This document shows, in pieces, positions 1 through 7,805 of a stretch of DNA of 40,811 nt. The translations under genes and the position numbers were made by a program. Source of the DNA: Clostridium sp. CAG:524 (GTDB lineage: Bacteria; Bacillota_I; Bacilli_A; RF39; UBA660); contig FR880118.1 of NCBI GenBank assembly GCA_000434555.1, positions 32,780 through 73,590 on the forward strand, given 5' to 3'. The notes beneath the pieces were generated by a model. It searched no databases. It had not been told where the DNA came from and saw only the letters and a program-made list of their open reading frames with translations. Each line of letters opens with the position of its first letter. The first letter of the stretch is position 1.

Positions 1-230
1 TATTTCTTAAATGCTTCTGTTTCATAATTGCTACTTCTAATAGGAGCCATATTATTTATATTAACACTTGTATCAGTTATCTTTAACTTTAGATTACCTG
101 TTACTACATTATTTGGATTAATTGTTCCATTTGTAATAATATCCGGTCCGATAAATGCTAATGTAGCTGTTAACACGCCACCTATTAAAATGCATACTGC
201 TATTACTATATATTTTTTATCTATTTTCAT
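1..230 (-). CDS. Secreted TasA/camelysin-like protein, partial (N-terminus only)
   Basis: The reading frame opens at 230 on the minus strand and runs off the left edge of the window, so only about 76 N-terminal residues are seen. It begins MKIDKKYIVIAVCILIGG, a short basic stretch followed by one hydrophobic segment (signal peptide or anchor). A predicted beta-strand region follows, with the phrase VVTGNLKLKITDTSVNIN, which resembles the mature start of SipW-dependent TasA/camelysin-type proteins. The start is chosen because AGGTGA lies just upstream. The DUF285 protein at 25053-26576 has a similar start. The function of the missing part is unknown; the family call rests only on the N-terminus. 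Confidence 0.55.
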   Translation of the reverse strand, partial: MKIDKKYIVIAVCILIGGVLTATLAFIGPDIITNGTINPNNVVTGNLKLKITDTSVNINNMAPIRSSNYETEAFKK

Positions 231-271
231 ATACTTCACCTATATTAATTATAAATATAAGTTATATAAAA

Positions 272-299
272 AGCAAATAAAAATCGTCATAAGACGATT
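272..299 (-). terminator. Rho-independent terminator after tRNA-Arg
   Basis: Perfect 7-bp inverted repeat AATCGTC/GACGATT (282-288 and 293-299) with a 4-nt loop. On the minus strand it is followed by a T-rich run. It lies 10 nt beyond the tRNA CCA end. Confidence 0.8.
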
Positions 300-309
300 A
301 TTTACATTA

Positions 310-386
<77 letters not shown>

Positions 387-455
387 ACTTCCAGCTCATG
401 TATAAAAGTATACACCATTATTTAAGAGTTTTCAAGACTTTTTTAATCTCTTTTA

Positions 456-1385
456 TTATTTTTTTACAATTTCTGATATATTATTCATATCTTTTGTATT
501 AAATACTACTTTTTTTACATCATAATTTTCAAATATTGAAGAAGCAATAACATATTTAACCTCTTCTAATATAACATTATTTTCCATATCTCCAAAAATA
601 TATTCATTAAATACTAAATTAAATTTATCATCCTCTATATTATAATTTAATAATTCAATATTATTAGAAACATAACTATTTAAATTATCTTGACTATTAA
701 CACTACTTGTAAGTTCACTTATAATAATGTCTATCTTATCACTACTTGTGTTTGTTATATAACTGACAGGTACATAATACACATTATCATTATTTGTCTT
801 ACTAAAGAATACAGTAGTAGTATCTATATTATCAAAACTATCTATATCATATTTCTTATTAATACCATATTTACGTGTTAAAGGATATTTAAGTTCTTTA
901 TTAGTATTTGGTATATATTTTAGTTCTTTAGAATCAACTGTTATATAAATATTATTTAATCCATTTATTTCGGTTATACTATATATAATAGATTCTATCA
1001 TTTCTTCACTTATATATTTATTTACATTTAATAATTCATTATTAAAATCTAAGTATACATTATCTTTTTCTACTTTTATACTTTTTAATATAGTATTTTT
1101 AGGTATTAGAGTATAGAATCCATTTATATCACTATTAGTAAGTTTATCTATTTTATCTTTTATTATTGATACTATATCTAACTCATCATAATAAGTTACT
1201 ACTCTTGATACATAATTATCATTATCAAGTAGATATACTATGTTTTCTTTTAAGTCTTTATTTTCTTCTACTACTTCTGTATTTATATTAGGTGTTGTTG
1301 GTATTAAATAAAACATTATAAGTAAAAATAATGATACACTAGCTACTACTATTTTATTAATTGTCCATTTTTTAATCATTTTCAT
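456..1385 (-). CDS. gerM: GerM-domain sporulation/germination protein
   Basis: This 309-residue protein has an N-terminal membrane anchor (about residues 10-29) and no lipobox cysteine. Two tandem GerM-type domains follow, at about 60-160 and 200-305, each with the pattern of a short basic/hydrophobic strand, an LxFNxE/LVFNEY element and a final helix plus strand. Two tandem domains is the architecture of Bacillus GerM, a mother-cell envelope protein needed for sporulation and germination and linked to the SpoIIIA-SpoIIQ channel. It lies immediately downstream of gerE and spoIIIAH but behind a terminator. No clear Shine-Dalgarno is seen before the first ATG, so the start is uncertain. The Bacillus protein is a lipoprotein, so a plain transmembrane anchor here is a difference. 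Confidence 0.75.
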   Translation of the reverse strand: MKMIKKWTINKIVVASVSLFLLIMFYLIPTTPNINTEVVEENKDLKENIVYLLDNDNYVSRVVTYYDELDIVSIIKDKIDKLTNSDINGFYTLIPKNTILKSIKVEKDNVYLDFNNELLNVNKYISEEMIESIIYSITEINGLNNIYITVDSKELKYIPNTNKELKYPLTRKYGINKKYDIDSFDNIDTTTVFFSKTNNDNVYYVPVSYITNTSSDKIDIIISELTSSVNSQDNLNSYVSNNIELLNYNIEDDKFNLVFNEYIFGDMENNVILEEVKYVIASSIFENYDVKKVVFNTKDMNNISEIVKK

Positions 1386-1404
1386 ATTAAATAATATGTT
1401 ATTT

Positions 1405-1431
1405 AAAATTAAAAATGACTCTTAAAGTCAT
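1405..1431 (-). terminator. Terminator between gerE and gerM
   Basis: ATGACT/AGTCAT inverted repeat (1415-1420, 1426-1431) with a 5-nt loop, followed on the minus strand by TTTTTAATTTT. It abuts the gerE stop codon. Confidence 0.75.
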
Positions 1432-1635
1432 TTACAATGTAATTTCACCTAATTTAAGAAGTTCTATTACTGCTCCTGCTCTTCCCTTACATCCAAGTTT
1501 TTGCATAGCATTTGACACATGATTTCTAACTGTTTTTTCACTTATATTAAGTTCTAATGCTATTTCACGTGTACTTTTATTTTGAACTAATAATTCAAAT
1601 ACATCTTTTTCTCTTTTAGTTAATATATTTCCCAT
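1432..1635 (-). CDS. gerE: GerE, late mother-cell LuxR-type regulator
   Basis: A stand-alone LuxR/GerE helix-turn-helix protein without a receiver domain. The core LTKREKDVFELLVQNKSTREIA followed by ISEKTVRNHVSNAMQKLG matches Bacillus subtilis GerE nearly residue for residue (that protein is 74 residues). In Bacillus, GerE acts last in the mother cell, activating and repressing sigma-K spore-coat genes. The start at 1635 (67 residues) is preferred because GAGGGTG sits 5 nt before it. An in-frame ATG at 1656 would give 74 residues but has a poor ribosome site and lies almost on top of the likely transcription start. It follows spoIIIAH on the same strand and has a candidate sigma-K promoter. 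Confidence 0.9.
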   Translation of the reverse strand: MGNILTKREKDVFELLVQNKSTREIALELNISEKTVRNHVSNAMQKLGCKGRAGAVIELLKLGEITL

Positions 1636-1668
1636 ATTGCACCCTCTTCCATACAATCATTTCACTTT

Positions 1669-1697
1669 TAATTTATGAAAGAATAGTGTTTTATGTG
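1669..1697 (-). promoter_or_regulatory. Candidate sigma-K promoter of gerE
   Basis: On the minus strand, CATAAATTA (1669-1677) matches the sigma-K -10 consensus CATAnnnTA. It is preceded after 17 nt by AC (1695-1696), the minimal sigma-K -35 element. Transcription would begin about 25 nt before the preferred gerE start. In Bacillus gerE is sigma-K dependent, which fits, but AT-rich sequence makes chance matches common. Confidence 0.4.
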
Positions 1698-1709
1698 AAA
1701 GAAAAAAGC

Positions 1710-2201
1710 CTATTTATCAAACTTTATAGTTATATTTTTTTTATCTTTGAATTCTTCTTGTATACTTCTCATTATATTATTAGCTAGTTCATTATTATGT
1801 TCACTTGATGATATTGTTACTTTTATATTGTCATTATTAATTTCTATATATGATTTTATTTTAAAGTCATTTAGTATTTTGTCTTCAAGATATGTTTCTT
1901 TTCCTTTAGCTAGATTAAGTATTTGAAGTTCTTCAAAGGCTGTATTCTTAACTTCAGTACTTGATGAAGGTGAAACAATCTTTTCTTGTAATTCATTCAT
2001 TACAGTACTTATTTTTTCATTTCTACTAGCTCTTAATGCGACTAATTTATCATTTTCACTTACATTTACATCAATACTTTTATTAACACTTTCTATTCCA
2101 TTCTTACTAAATATTTCACTTGGTAATGTTATATAATATACTCCTAAAATAAGTATTAATGAGAATAGAGTTAAAAACCACATATTTTGTCTATTTATCA
2201 T
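1710..2201 (-). CDS. spoIIIAH: SpoIIIAH-like stage III sporulation protein
   Basis: A 163-residue protein with a single N-terminal membrane segment. Its opening RQNMWFLTLFSLILILGVYYI closely resembles the conserved opening of SpoIIIAH. The extracellular part has a helical linker with basic/acidic residues (about 50-100) and a C-terminal alpha/beta ring-building domain (about 105-163). SpoIIIAH is the mother-cell half of the SpoIIIAH-SpoIIQ channel across the engulfed forespore membranes. A good AGAGGTG site precedes the ATG. In Bacillus this is the last gene of an eight-gene operon, but spoIIIAA-AG are not next to it here; the upstream neighbours are lipoprotein genes behind a terminator. The function call rests on the N-terminal motif, length and sporulation neighbours. 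Confidence 0.8.
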   Translation of the reverse strand: MINRQNMWFLTLFSLILILGVYYITLPSEIFSKNGIESVNKSIDVNVSENDKLVALRASRNEKISTVMNELQEKIVSPSSSTEVKNTAFEELQILNLAKGKETYLEDKILNDFKIKSYIEINNDNIKVTISSSEHNNELANNIMRSIQEEFKDKKNITIKFDK

Positions 2202-2246
2202 AATTCACCTCTAGTAAAGTATATTAATATATTATTTTTATATACC

Positions 2247-2270
2247 AAAAAAGTGTGATTACTCACACTT
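2247..2270 (-). terminator. Terminator after the 2259-2612 lipoprotein gene
   Basis: Perfect 8-bp repeat AAGTGTGA/TCACACTT (2251-2258, 2263-2270) with a 4-nt loop and a following T-run on the minus strand. The lipoprotein stop codon lies in the hairpin. Confidence 0.85.
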
Positions 2271-2612
2271 TAAATCAATAACAATTGGATTTTTAAAATA
2301 TTCTAATTTTCTTACATTATCTGTATCAAAATATATACCAGATGTTTCTTTGTCACATTCTTTATGTGTTTCTTTATTTATAAAGTTATCAAAATTATAT
2401 TTATATTTTTTAGATAGATCTTTTAATGATATGAAATATTGGTTATCTTTTTTATCAAATTTTTTATAATCACCATTTTCATAAATAGTATCAGCATATT
2501 TAAATAATATATTATTCATTTCTGTTATAGTTAGTTCTTTAATAGTATTTTCTTTTTTCTTACATGAACATAAGAGTAATAACATACTTATTATTAATAT
2601 AATTTTTTTCAT
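2259..2612 (-). CDS. Small lipoprotein, X-type, of the glycine-rich module (copy B)
   Basis: A 117-residue predicted lipoprotein: basic start, hydrophobic core and lipobox LLCSC with the lipidated Cys near residue 17. The mature part contains YFISLKDL, an internal Cys in HKECDKETSGIYFD, and a near-terminal Cys (LKCE). The internal and terminal cysteines could pair. It is paralogous to the products at 2689-3030, 5020-5361 and 5371-5778, and closest to the 5371-5778 product, sharing the FDxDNVxKxEYxxxPIxI tail. It has an AGGTGA ribosome site and sits alone between two terminators. No known family is recognised and the function is unknown. Confidence 0.75.
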   Translation of the reverse strand: MKKIILIISMLLLLCSCKKKENTIKELTITEMNNILFKYADTIYENGDYKKFDKKDNQYFISLKDLSKKYKYNFDNFINKETHKECDKETSGIYFDTDNVRKLEYFKNPIVIDLKCE

Positions 2613-2654
2613 AATATCACCTGTATTAATATTAGCATATCAATGAAAATATAT

Positions 2655-2690
2655 CAATGAAAAACTTATCTCATGGATAAGATAAGTTTT
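2655..2690 (-). terminator. Terminator after the 2689-3030 lipoprotein gene
   Basis: Long inverted repeat AAAACTTATCT/AGATAAGTTTT (2661-2671, 2680-2690), followed by T residues on the minus strand. It overlaps the stop codon. Confidence 0.7.
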
Positions 2691-3030
2691 ATTCACATAG
2701 TATACTATAAGATGTATTATATGTATCACTTACTAATGTTATTGTAATACCTGTTTGTTCAAGATCACATTGTTTTTTAGTACTAGATCTATTAAACATT
2801 GATATATCATATCCTAGTTCTTTTAGATTTTTAAGTGATATATAATATTGATTATCAAGTATTTGATATTTTTGATATTGGTTATTATCATATACTTTAG
2901 CTGAATAATTAATTAATGTATTATATACTTTATCATCGAATTCTTTATCAAGTTCTTCATCTGTTTTACCACATGCAGTAAGTGTTAATATTGATAATAT
3001 AGAGACTAATATTAATAATATTTTTTTCAT
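2689..3030 (-). CDS. Small lipoprotein, Y-type, of the glycine-rich module (copy B)
   Basis: A 113-residue lipoprotein with lipobox LTAC-G at about residue 20. The mature start is CGKTDEELDKEF, followed by YYISLKNLKELGYDISMF, a Cys in KKQCDLEQTGITI and a penultimate Cys. It is very close to the 5020-5361 product, with the same length and the same YISLKNLKELGYD block. Its ATG overlaps the stop codon of the large glycine-rich gene by one base (TAATG), and its ribosome site GGGGAGG lies inside that gene, so translation is probably coupled. Co-expression suggests the lipoprotein works with the large secreted protein, for example as an anchor or assembly factor; that is inference. Confidence 0.8.
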   Translation of the reverse strand: MKKILLILVSILSILTLTACGKTDEELDKEFDDKVYNTLINYSAKVYDNNQYQKYQILDNQYYISLKNLKELGYDISMFNRSSTKKQCDLEQTGITITLVSDTYNTSYSILCE

Positions 3031-4940
3031 TATAATTCCTCCCCATGGAAACTTACTTTTACTTGACCATTTCCTTTATTGTATCCATTTGTTTTTGTAA
3101 TATTTTTTACTGATGTTGAGTATATATTTGAACCACCATTACCTGGCTTATATCTTTTAGTTAGTGTATCACATCCTGGTCTACAAGTGTTTTCTCCTGT
3201 TTTACAATCTGACCATACATCATCACAACCATATACCCATTCGTAACTTTCATTAGCACAGTCATCCCATTCTCTTCCTGTACAATAACCGTAGCAAGCA
3301 TTAGGATAGTATCTTTCATCTCCTATAGTACATTTTCCAGATGGAGTTGGATTTGAACAACTAAAATGTTTTGTATCTCCTGGACTACAAGAAACATTTC
3401 CACTACCATGTCCATACCAACCATTACTTGTACATTCAAACCATCTATCGCCATAACCATGGCCATATTCAGTATCTACCCATCCGCCTGAACATACCCA
3501 TTCTTTGTGATGTTTATCTGAACACACTGTTATATATCCACCTACACAAGTGTCATGTCCAGTATAGCAACTACTACAATTGTCTTGGTATTTATGATCA
3601 TAGCTAGAACCTCCACCACCGGCGTTTGTTCCTCTTGAACCAGCTCCACTTCCAACTGAAGCTCCACCAGTACCAGTTCCATTACCACCAGCAGTACCAT
3701 TAGCACCACCGCCACCACCAGCAGCAGCTATTAATATTGTTCCATTCTTTTTAATAGTAGAAGCACCACCACCATAATATTGGCCAATTCCTCCTCCATT
3801 GTAACCTCTAGCAATTCCAGTATTATTTCCTGAACCACCTGTATTTATAACTACAACATCTCCTTTAGTGAAATATATAGTTCCTGCTGTTTTAGCACCT
3901 TTTCCACCATTATTTTCACCTTCAGCACCTAATAATTCAAAAGTATAGAATCCATTATATGGAATAGTATATGTTTGAGCTGAAGCTACAAAAGTAAATG
4001 TTTTATCATTTGGTCTTCCATAATTAACTGTACATGTTGTATCTTTTATAATCTTATTAATAGTTAAAACTTTAGGTTCATAAGTTGCTGTTTGTGAATT
4101 AGTACAACTTACTGTATCATATGCGTATCCATTATTACCTTTTAATGATGTACTTAAATCACTTCCAGCTTCACCAATTAATTTAGTATTAGTAGCAGTA
4201 CCATTATTAACTACTATATTTGCTGTTACATCCATACCTCTATATCTAACTGAACAAGTAGCGTCTCCTCTTAAATCTTCAAGTACTAATTTATTATCTA
4301 CAACTTTATAACTACCTACAGTTTTATCACATACTAAATCTCCTGTTTTACCTTTAAAAATATAATAACTTTGATCTGGAGTAATAGTATATGTTTTATT
4401 ATATCCAATTACTATTTCATTTATAGTATCTTTACCTGATATTTTAGCGTTAACAAGTTTAATTGTAACATTAAATTCAGGTGTAATAAATTTCCATGGA
4501 TCATTACGACTACCACTTCCTAAAACTCTTGTTTCAGGAATGACTAATTCAGTAATTCTTGATTCAAGACTGTCTGTCTTACTTACTGAATTTATTTTTC
4601 TAACATCAACTGCATCAACATTATTACCATTTTCAGTCATTGTAAAATATCTAGCACCTGTTATTAAATATGAATCATTTTTAATTATTGTAGAATTAAA
4701 TTCATAAGTATTTAAGAATCCTCCTTCATTAAATCCACTTTTTACTGATGAAGTACTACCATTATATAAATACTTATTTGTTGAATCAATAAATAATTTA
4801 TATTTACTAAATTTAGTAATATAGTTATCAGTATTTTTAGTTGCTTTACTATAATTAGCATATACTGATGCTGCTTTTACATTAGTTATCAAAAGTAATA
4901 AAACTAATAAAATATTTAATTTTCTTTTTAACTTCCTCAT
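3030..4940 (-). CDS. Large secreted glycine-rich, cysteine-rich protein (copy B)
   Basis: A protein of about 636 residues with a signal peptide ending near VKA-AS. Residues about 28-160 form a domain I do not recognise. Two roughly 70-residue beta repeats follow (about 162-235 and 243-308), each ending in a C-x-V-x-Y strand and resembling divergent InlB B-repeats. An ALK-type glycine-rich domain starts at about 313 (KTFTFVASAQTYTIPYNGFY) and contains runs such as AAAGGGGG. It is interrupted at about 452-598 by an insert with 16 cysteines (CSSC, CYGYC, CRPGC), after which the domain closes with NGQVKVSFHGEEL. There is no sortase motif or C-terminal anchor. The start at 4940 has AGGTGA before it. 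It is paralogous to the 5778-7682 product. Role: surface or secreted structural/binding protein, otherwise unknown. Confidence 0.85.
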   Translation of the reverse strand: MRKLKRKLNILLVLLLLITNVKAASVYANYSKATKNTDNYITKFSKYKLFIDSTNKYLYNGSTSSVKSGFNEGGFLNTYEFNSTIIKNDSYLITGARYFTMTENGNNVDAVDVRKINSVSKTDSLESRITELVIPETRVLGSGSRNDPWKFITPEFNVTIKLVNAKISGKDTINEIVIGYNKTYTITPDQSYYIFKGKTGDLVCDKTVGSYKVVDNKLVLEDLRGDATCSVRYRGMDVTANIVVNNGTATNTKLIGEAGSDLSTSLKGNNGYAYDTVSCTNSQTATYEPKVLTINKIIKDTTCTVNYGRPNDKTFTFVASAQTYTIPYNGFYTFELLGAEGENNGGKGAKTAGTIYFTKGDVVVINTGGSGNNTGIARGYNGGGIGQYYGGGASTIKKNGTILIAAAGGGGGANGTAGGNGTGTGGASVGSGAGSRGTNAGGGGSSYDHKYQDNCSSCYTGHDTCVGGYITVCSDKHHKEWVCSGGWVDTEYGHGYGDRWFECTSNGWYGHGSGNVSCSPGDTKHFSCSNPTPSGKCTIGDERYYPNACYGYCTGREWDDCANESYEWVYGCDDVWSDCKTGENTCRPGCDTLTKRYKPGNGGSNIYSTSVKNITKTNGYNKGNGQVKVSFHGEEL

Positions 4941-4989
4941 ATTCTTCACCTATTATAAATATTATCAAATTTAATATAAAATTTCAATC

Positions 4990-5012
4990 AAAAAAGCGTA
5001 AATAATTACGCT
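4990..5012 (-). terminator. Terminator ending module A
   Basis: AGCGTAA/TTACGCT (4995-5001, 5006-5012) with a 4-nt loop, followed on the minus strand by six T. It separates the two glycine-rich modules. Confidence 0.85.
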
Positions 5013-5019
5013 GTCTTGT

Positions 5020-5361
5020 TTATTTACAACTACTACTAAATGATGAACTAAATGTATCTCCTGTTATTATGATTGTAATACCTGTTTGTTCATTATCGCA
5101 TTCTGTATTATTAACAGGATTTGTAAACATTGTTGTATCATATCCTAATTCTTTTAAGTTTTTTAGTGATATATAATATTCATTTTCAGCTCTTTTATAA
5201 TTTGTATATTGTTTTTCATTATAAATTTTTAATGAGTAATCCATTAGTGCTGTATCTACTTTACTATCGAATTCTTTTTTTATTTCTTCATCAGTTTTGC
5301 CACATCCTGTAAGTAATAATACTGATATGATTGATATTGCTAATATTAATATTTTCTTCAT
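5020..5361 (-). CDS. Small lipoprotein, Y-type, of the glycine-rich module (copy A)
   Basis: A 113-residue lipoprotein with lipobox LLTGC. The mature start CGKTDEEIKKEFDSKVD matches the 2689-3030 product, as does the YYISLKNLKELGYDTTMF block. The internal Cys (NTECDNEQTGITI) and the Cys before the terminal Lys are conserved. It starts 9 nt after the previous lipoprotein gene and is followed by a terminator. The tail is serine-rich, unlike the X-type lipoproteins. Function unknown; it belongs to a four-member paralogous set in this window. Confidence 0.8.
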   Translation of the reverse strand: MKKILILAISIISVLLLTGCGKTDEEIKKEFDSKVDTALMDYSLKIYNEKQYTNYKRAENEYYISLKNLKELGYDTTMFTNPVNNTECDNEQTGITIIITGDTFSSSFSSSCK

Positions 5362-5370
5362 ATTCTCTCC

Positions 5371-5778
5371 TTAATCGCAATATACTGCTATTAAAATAGG
5401 ATATTCTTTATACTCTACTTTTTCTACATTATCAATGTCAAAGTAGACACCTGTTTTTTCGTGATCACATACTTTTTTAGTAATTGGACCTATCATTTTT
5501 GTATCATCAAAGTTATAATCACTAACCATCTTAGTTAAACTTATAAAGTATTTTCCATCTACTTTTGGATATTTAGTATATTCTTTTGATGTATACATTT
5601 TAACTCCAAAGTCATATAGTTTTCTATTTATATCAAGTTTTGTAAGTACATCTGGTTCAACATATTTTGTTGTTTTAGCAGGTTGTGTTGTTGTAGATGT
5701 ATTATCATTTGTGGCAGGTTGTTTTTTACAACCTACCATCAAGAATAAACACATTGTTATTATTAAAATTTTTTTCAT
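5371..5778 (-). CDS. Small lipoprotein, X-type, of the glycine-rich module (copy A)
   Basis: A 135-residue lipoprotein with lipobox MVGC at about residue 17. A Thr/Asn-rich linker (about 20-42) not seen in the other members follows, and then the shared fold: YFISLTKMVSDYNFDDTKM, a Cys in KKVCDHEKTGVYFDIDNV and the terminal YCD. Its ATG overlaps the stop codon of the large glycine-rich gene by one base, as in module B, but here the X-type follows the large gene and the Y-type comes second. The function is unknown; coupling to the large gene suggests a shared job. Confidence 0.8.
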   Translation of the reverse strand: MKKILIITMCLFLMVGCKKQPATNDNTSTTTQPAKTTKYVEPDVLTKLDINRKLYDFGVKMYTSKEYTKYPKVDGKYFISLTKMVSDYNFDDTKMIGPITKKVCDHEKTGVYFDIDNVEKVEYKEYPILIAVYCD

Positions 5779-7682
5779 TATAACTCCTCTCCATGGAAAC
5801 TAATTGTTACTTCACCATTTGAAGTTCTACTTCCATAGCTTTCACTTGTATTTTTCATACCTGAATTAAATATGTTAGTTCCACCATAACCTGGCTTATA
5901 TGAATTTGTTCTTTGATCACATCCATAGCTACATGTGTTATGCCCTGTTAAACATGCATCATACCTTCTATCACATCCATATTCGCATTCGTAATCGTAA
6001 GATGCACATGGGTCATAACGTTCTCCTACACAGTATCCTGAGCATGATTTACATACGCTTCCACTATTTCCACAAGCTGGCCAACTTCCACATGACCAAA
6101 CTTTTCTATCACTACCACAGTTTACATTTTCAGTTGAATCATATGAAGAGCCATATTTTCCATTATGACAAGTTGTACAAACTGATCCACCTCCGCCTCC
6201 ATATGTGTATGATTCATATCCGCCTTGGCACACTCTAGTTTGAGTATAACATGAACTACAGTTATAATCTTCATATCCGCCTCTACATGTATTTTCACCA
6301 TAGTAGCAACTACTACAATTAACTTCGTAATGGTAATCATAACTTGATCCACCACCGCCGCCATTTGTTCCGTTAGTTCCAGCATTGCCACCAACGCTAG
6401 CGCCACCTTTACCAGAACCATTTCCACCGGCAGTACCAGAAGTTCCTCCTCCACCACCAGCTGCAGCTAATAATATTGTTCCATTCTTTTTAACAGTAGA
6501 TGATCCACCACCATAATATTGGCCAGTACCTCCACCATTATATCCTTTAGCAGTACCAGTATTACTTCCAGCACCACCTGTATTGATTGTAAGAGTATCA
6601 CCCTTATTTAAATATATAGTACCTGTTGCTTTTGAACCTTTTCCTCCTGAATTTTCACCTTGAGCACCATATCCAGTAATTGTATAGTATCCACTATACT
6701 GAACATTATATGTTTGATTTGAAGCTACAAAAGTAAATGTTTTATTACTTGGCTTACCATAAGTAACAGTACAAGTTGTATCTTTTATAATCTTTTTAAC
6801 TGTAATTGTTTTTGGTACATATGTTCCGTTTTGTGAGTTAGTACAACTAACTGAATCATATGCGTATCCTTTTGTAGGTGTTATTGTTGTACTTAAATCA
6901 TCTCCTGCTTCACCAGTTATTTTTGAACTAGCAGCAGTACCATTATTAACAACAATGTTAGCAGCAACATCCATACCTCTATATCTAACAGAGCAAGTAG
7001 CATCTCCCTTTAAATTTTCTAACACTAATTTATTATCTACAACTTTATAATTACCTACAGTAGAATCACAAACTAAATCTCCTGTTTTACCTTTAAAAAT
7101 ATAATAGCTTTGATCTGGGGTAATAGTATAAGTTTTATTATATCCAATTACTATTTCTTCAATAGTATCTTTACCAGATATTTTAGCATTAACAAGTTTA
7201 ATTGTAACCTTAAATTCTGGTATTATAAACATCCATGGATTACTACGACTACCATTTCCAGTAACTCTAGTTTCTGGAATGATAAGTTCACTGATTCTTG
7301 ATTCAAGACTATTGTCTTTACTAATAGTACTTATCTTTCTAACATCAATTGTATCTACATTATTACCAGTTTCTGTCATTGTAAAGTATCTAGAACCTGT
7401 TATTAAATATGAATCTTTATTTGCATCCATAGAAGCATTAAATTCATATGTATTTAGAAAACCACCCTCATTAAATCCAGTTTTTACTTCTAGAGTACTG
7501 CCATTATATAAATACTTATTCGTTGTATCAATAAATAATTTGTATCTGTTAAATTTAGTAATATAAGTATCAGTATTTTTAACAGCTTTACTATAATTAG
7601 CATAAACTGAAGCAGCTTTAATATTTATTACTGAAAGTAACATAATTAATATTAAGCCTAAATATTTCTTTAACCCTCTCAT
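5778..7682 (-). CDS. Large secreted glycine-rich, cysteine-rich protein (copy A)
   Basis: A protein of about 634 residues with the same order as the 3030-4940 product: signal peptide, N-terminal domain of unknown type, two InlB-like beta repeats with CxV strands, and an ALK-type glycine-rich domain split by a cysteine-rich insert. The first 440 residues align almost continuously with copy B. The insert differs strongly: it has 20 cysteines, with the CSSCYxxxxxCxGGYE unit repeated and many Tyr/Gly, against 16 cysteines in copy B. The domain closes again with NGEVTISFHGEEL. The start at 7682 is chosen for AGGTGATAAT before the ATG; an upstream in-frame ATG at 7748 would destroy the signal peptide. 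Likely exported surface protein; ligand unknown. Confidence 0.85.
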   Translation of the reverse strand: MRGLKKYLGLILIMLLSVINIKAASVYANYSKAVKNTDTYITKFNRYKLFIDTTNKYLYNGSTLEVKTGFNEGGFLNTYEFNASMDANKDSYLITGSRYFTMTETGNNVDTIDVRKISTISKDNSLESRISELIIPETRVTGNGSRSNPWMFIIPEFKVTIKLVNAKISGKDTIEEIVIGYNKTYTITPDQSYYIFKGKTGDLVCDSTVGNYKVVDNKLVLENLKGDATCSVRYRGMDVAANIVVNNGTAASSKITGEAGDDLSTTITPTKGYAYDSVSCTNSQNGTYVPKTITVKKIIKDTTCTVTYGKPSNKTFTFVASNQTYNVQYSGYYTITGYGAQGENSGGKGSKATGTIYLNKGDTLTINTGGAGSNTGTAKGYNGGGTGQYYGGGSSTVKKNGTILLAAAGGGGGTSGTAGGNGSGKGGASVGGNAGTNGTNGGGGGSSYDYHYEVNCSSCYYGENTCRGGYEDYNCSSCYTQTRVCQGGYESYTYGGGGGSVCTTCHNGKYGSSYDSTENVNCGSDRKVWSCGSWPACGNSGSVCKSCSGYCVGERYDPCASYDYECEYGCDRRYDACLTGHNTCSYGCDQRTNSYKPGYGGTNIFNSGMKNTSESYGSRTSNGEVTISFHGEEL

Positions 7683-7749
7683 ATTATCACCTATTATAAA
7701 TGATAACAAATTTATATTAAAAAAACAATAATTTGAATGAAATTTCATG

Positions 7750-7778
7750 TAAAAAAAACTTACTTCAATGAAATAAGT
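7750..7778 (-). terminator. Terminator after the surface-protein remnant
   Basis: Inverted repeat ACTTA-TTC/GAA-TAAGT (7758-7778), followed by eight T on the minus strand. It now sits behind the broken gene at 7806-8060. Confidence 0.8.
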
Positions 7779-7805
7779 TTTTTAATAATTTTTATTTTCT
7801 AGTAG

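Noticed and set aside
1386..1404. CATATTAT before gerM as a sigma-E -10 box
   Set aside because: It is too close to the start codon and has no matching -35 at the right distance.
6122..6457. 111-codon minus-strand frame inside the glycine-rich gene
   Set aside because: It is a shifted reading of the low-complexity Gly/Cys-rich coding region; no start signals and composition follows the true frame.
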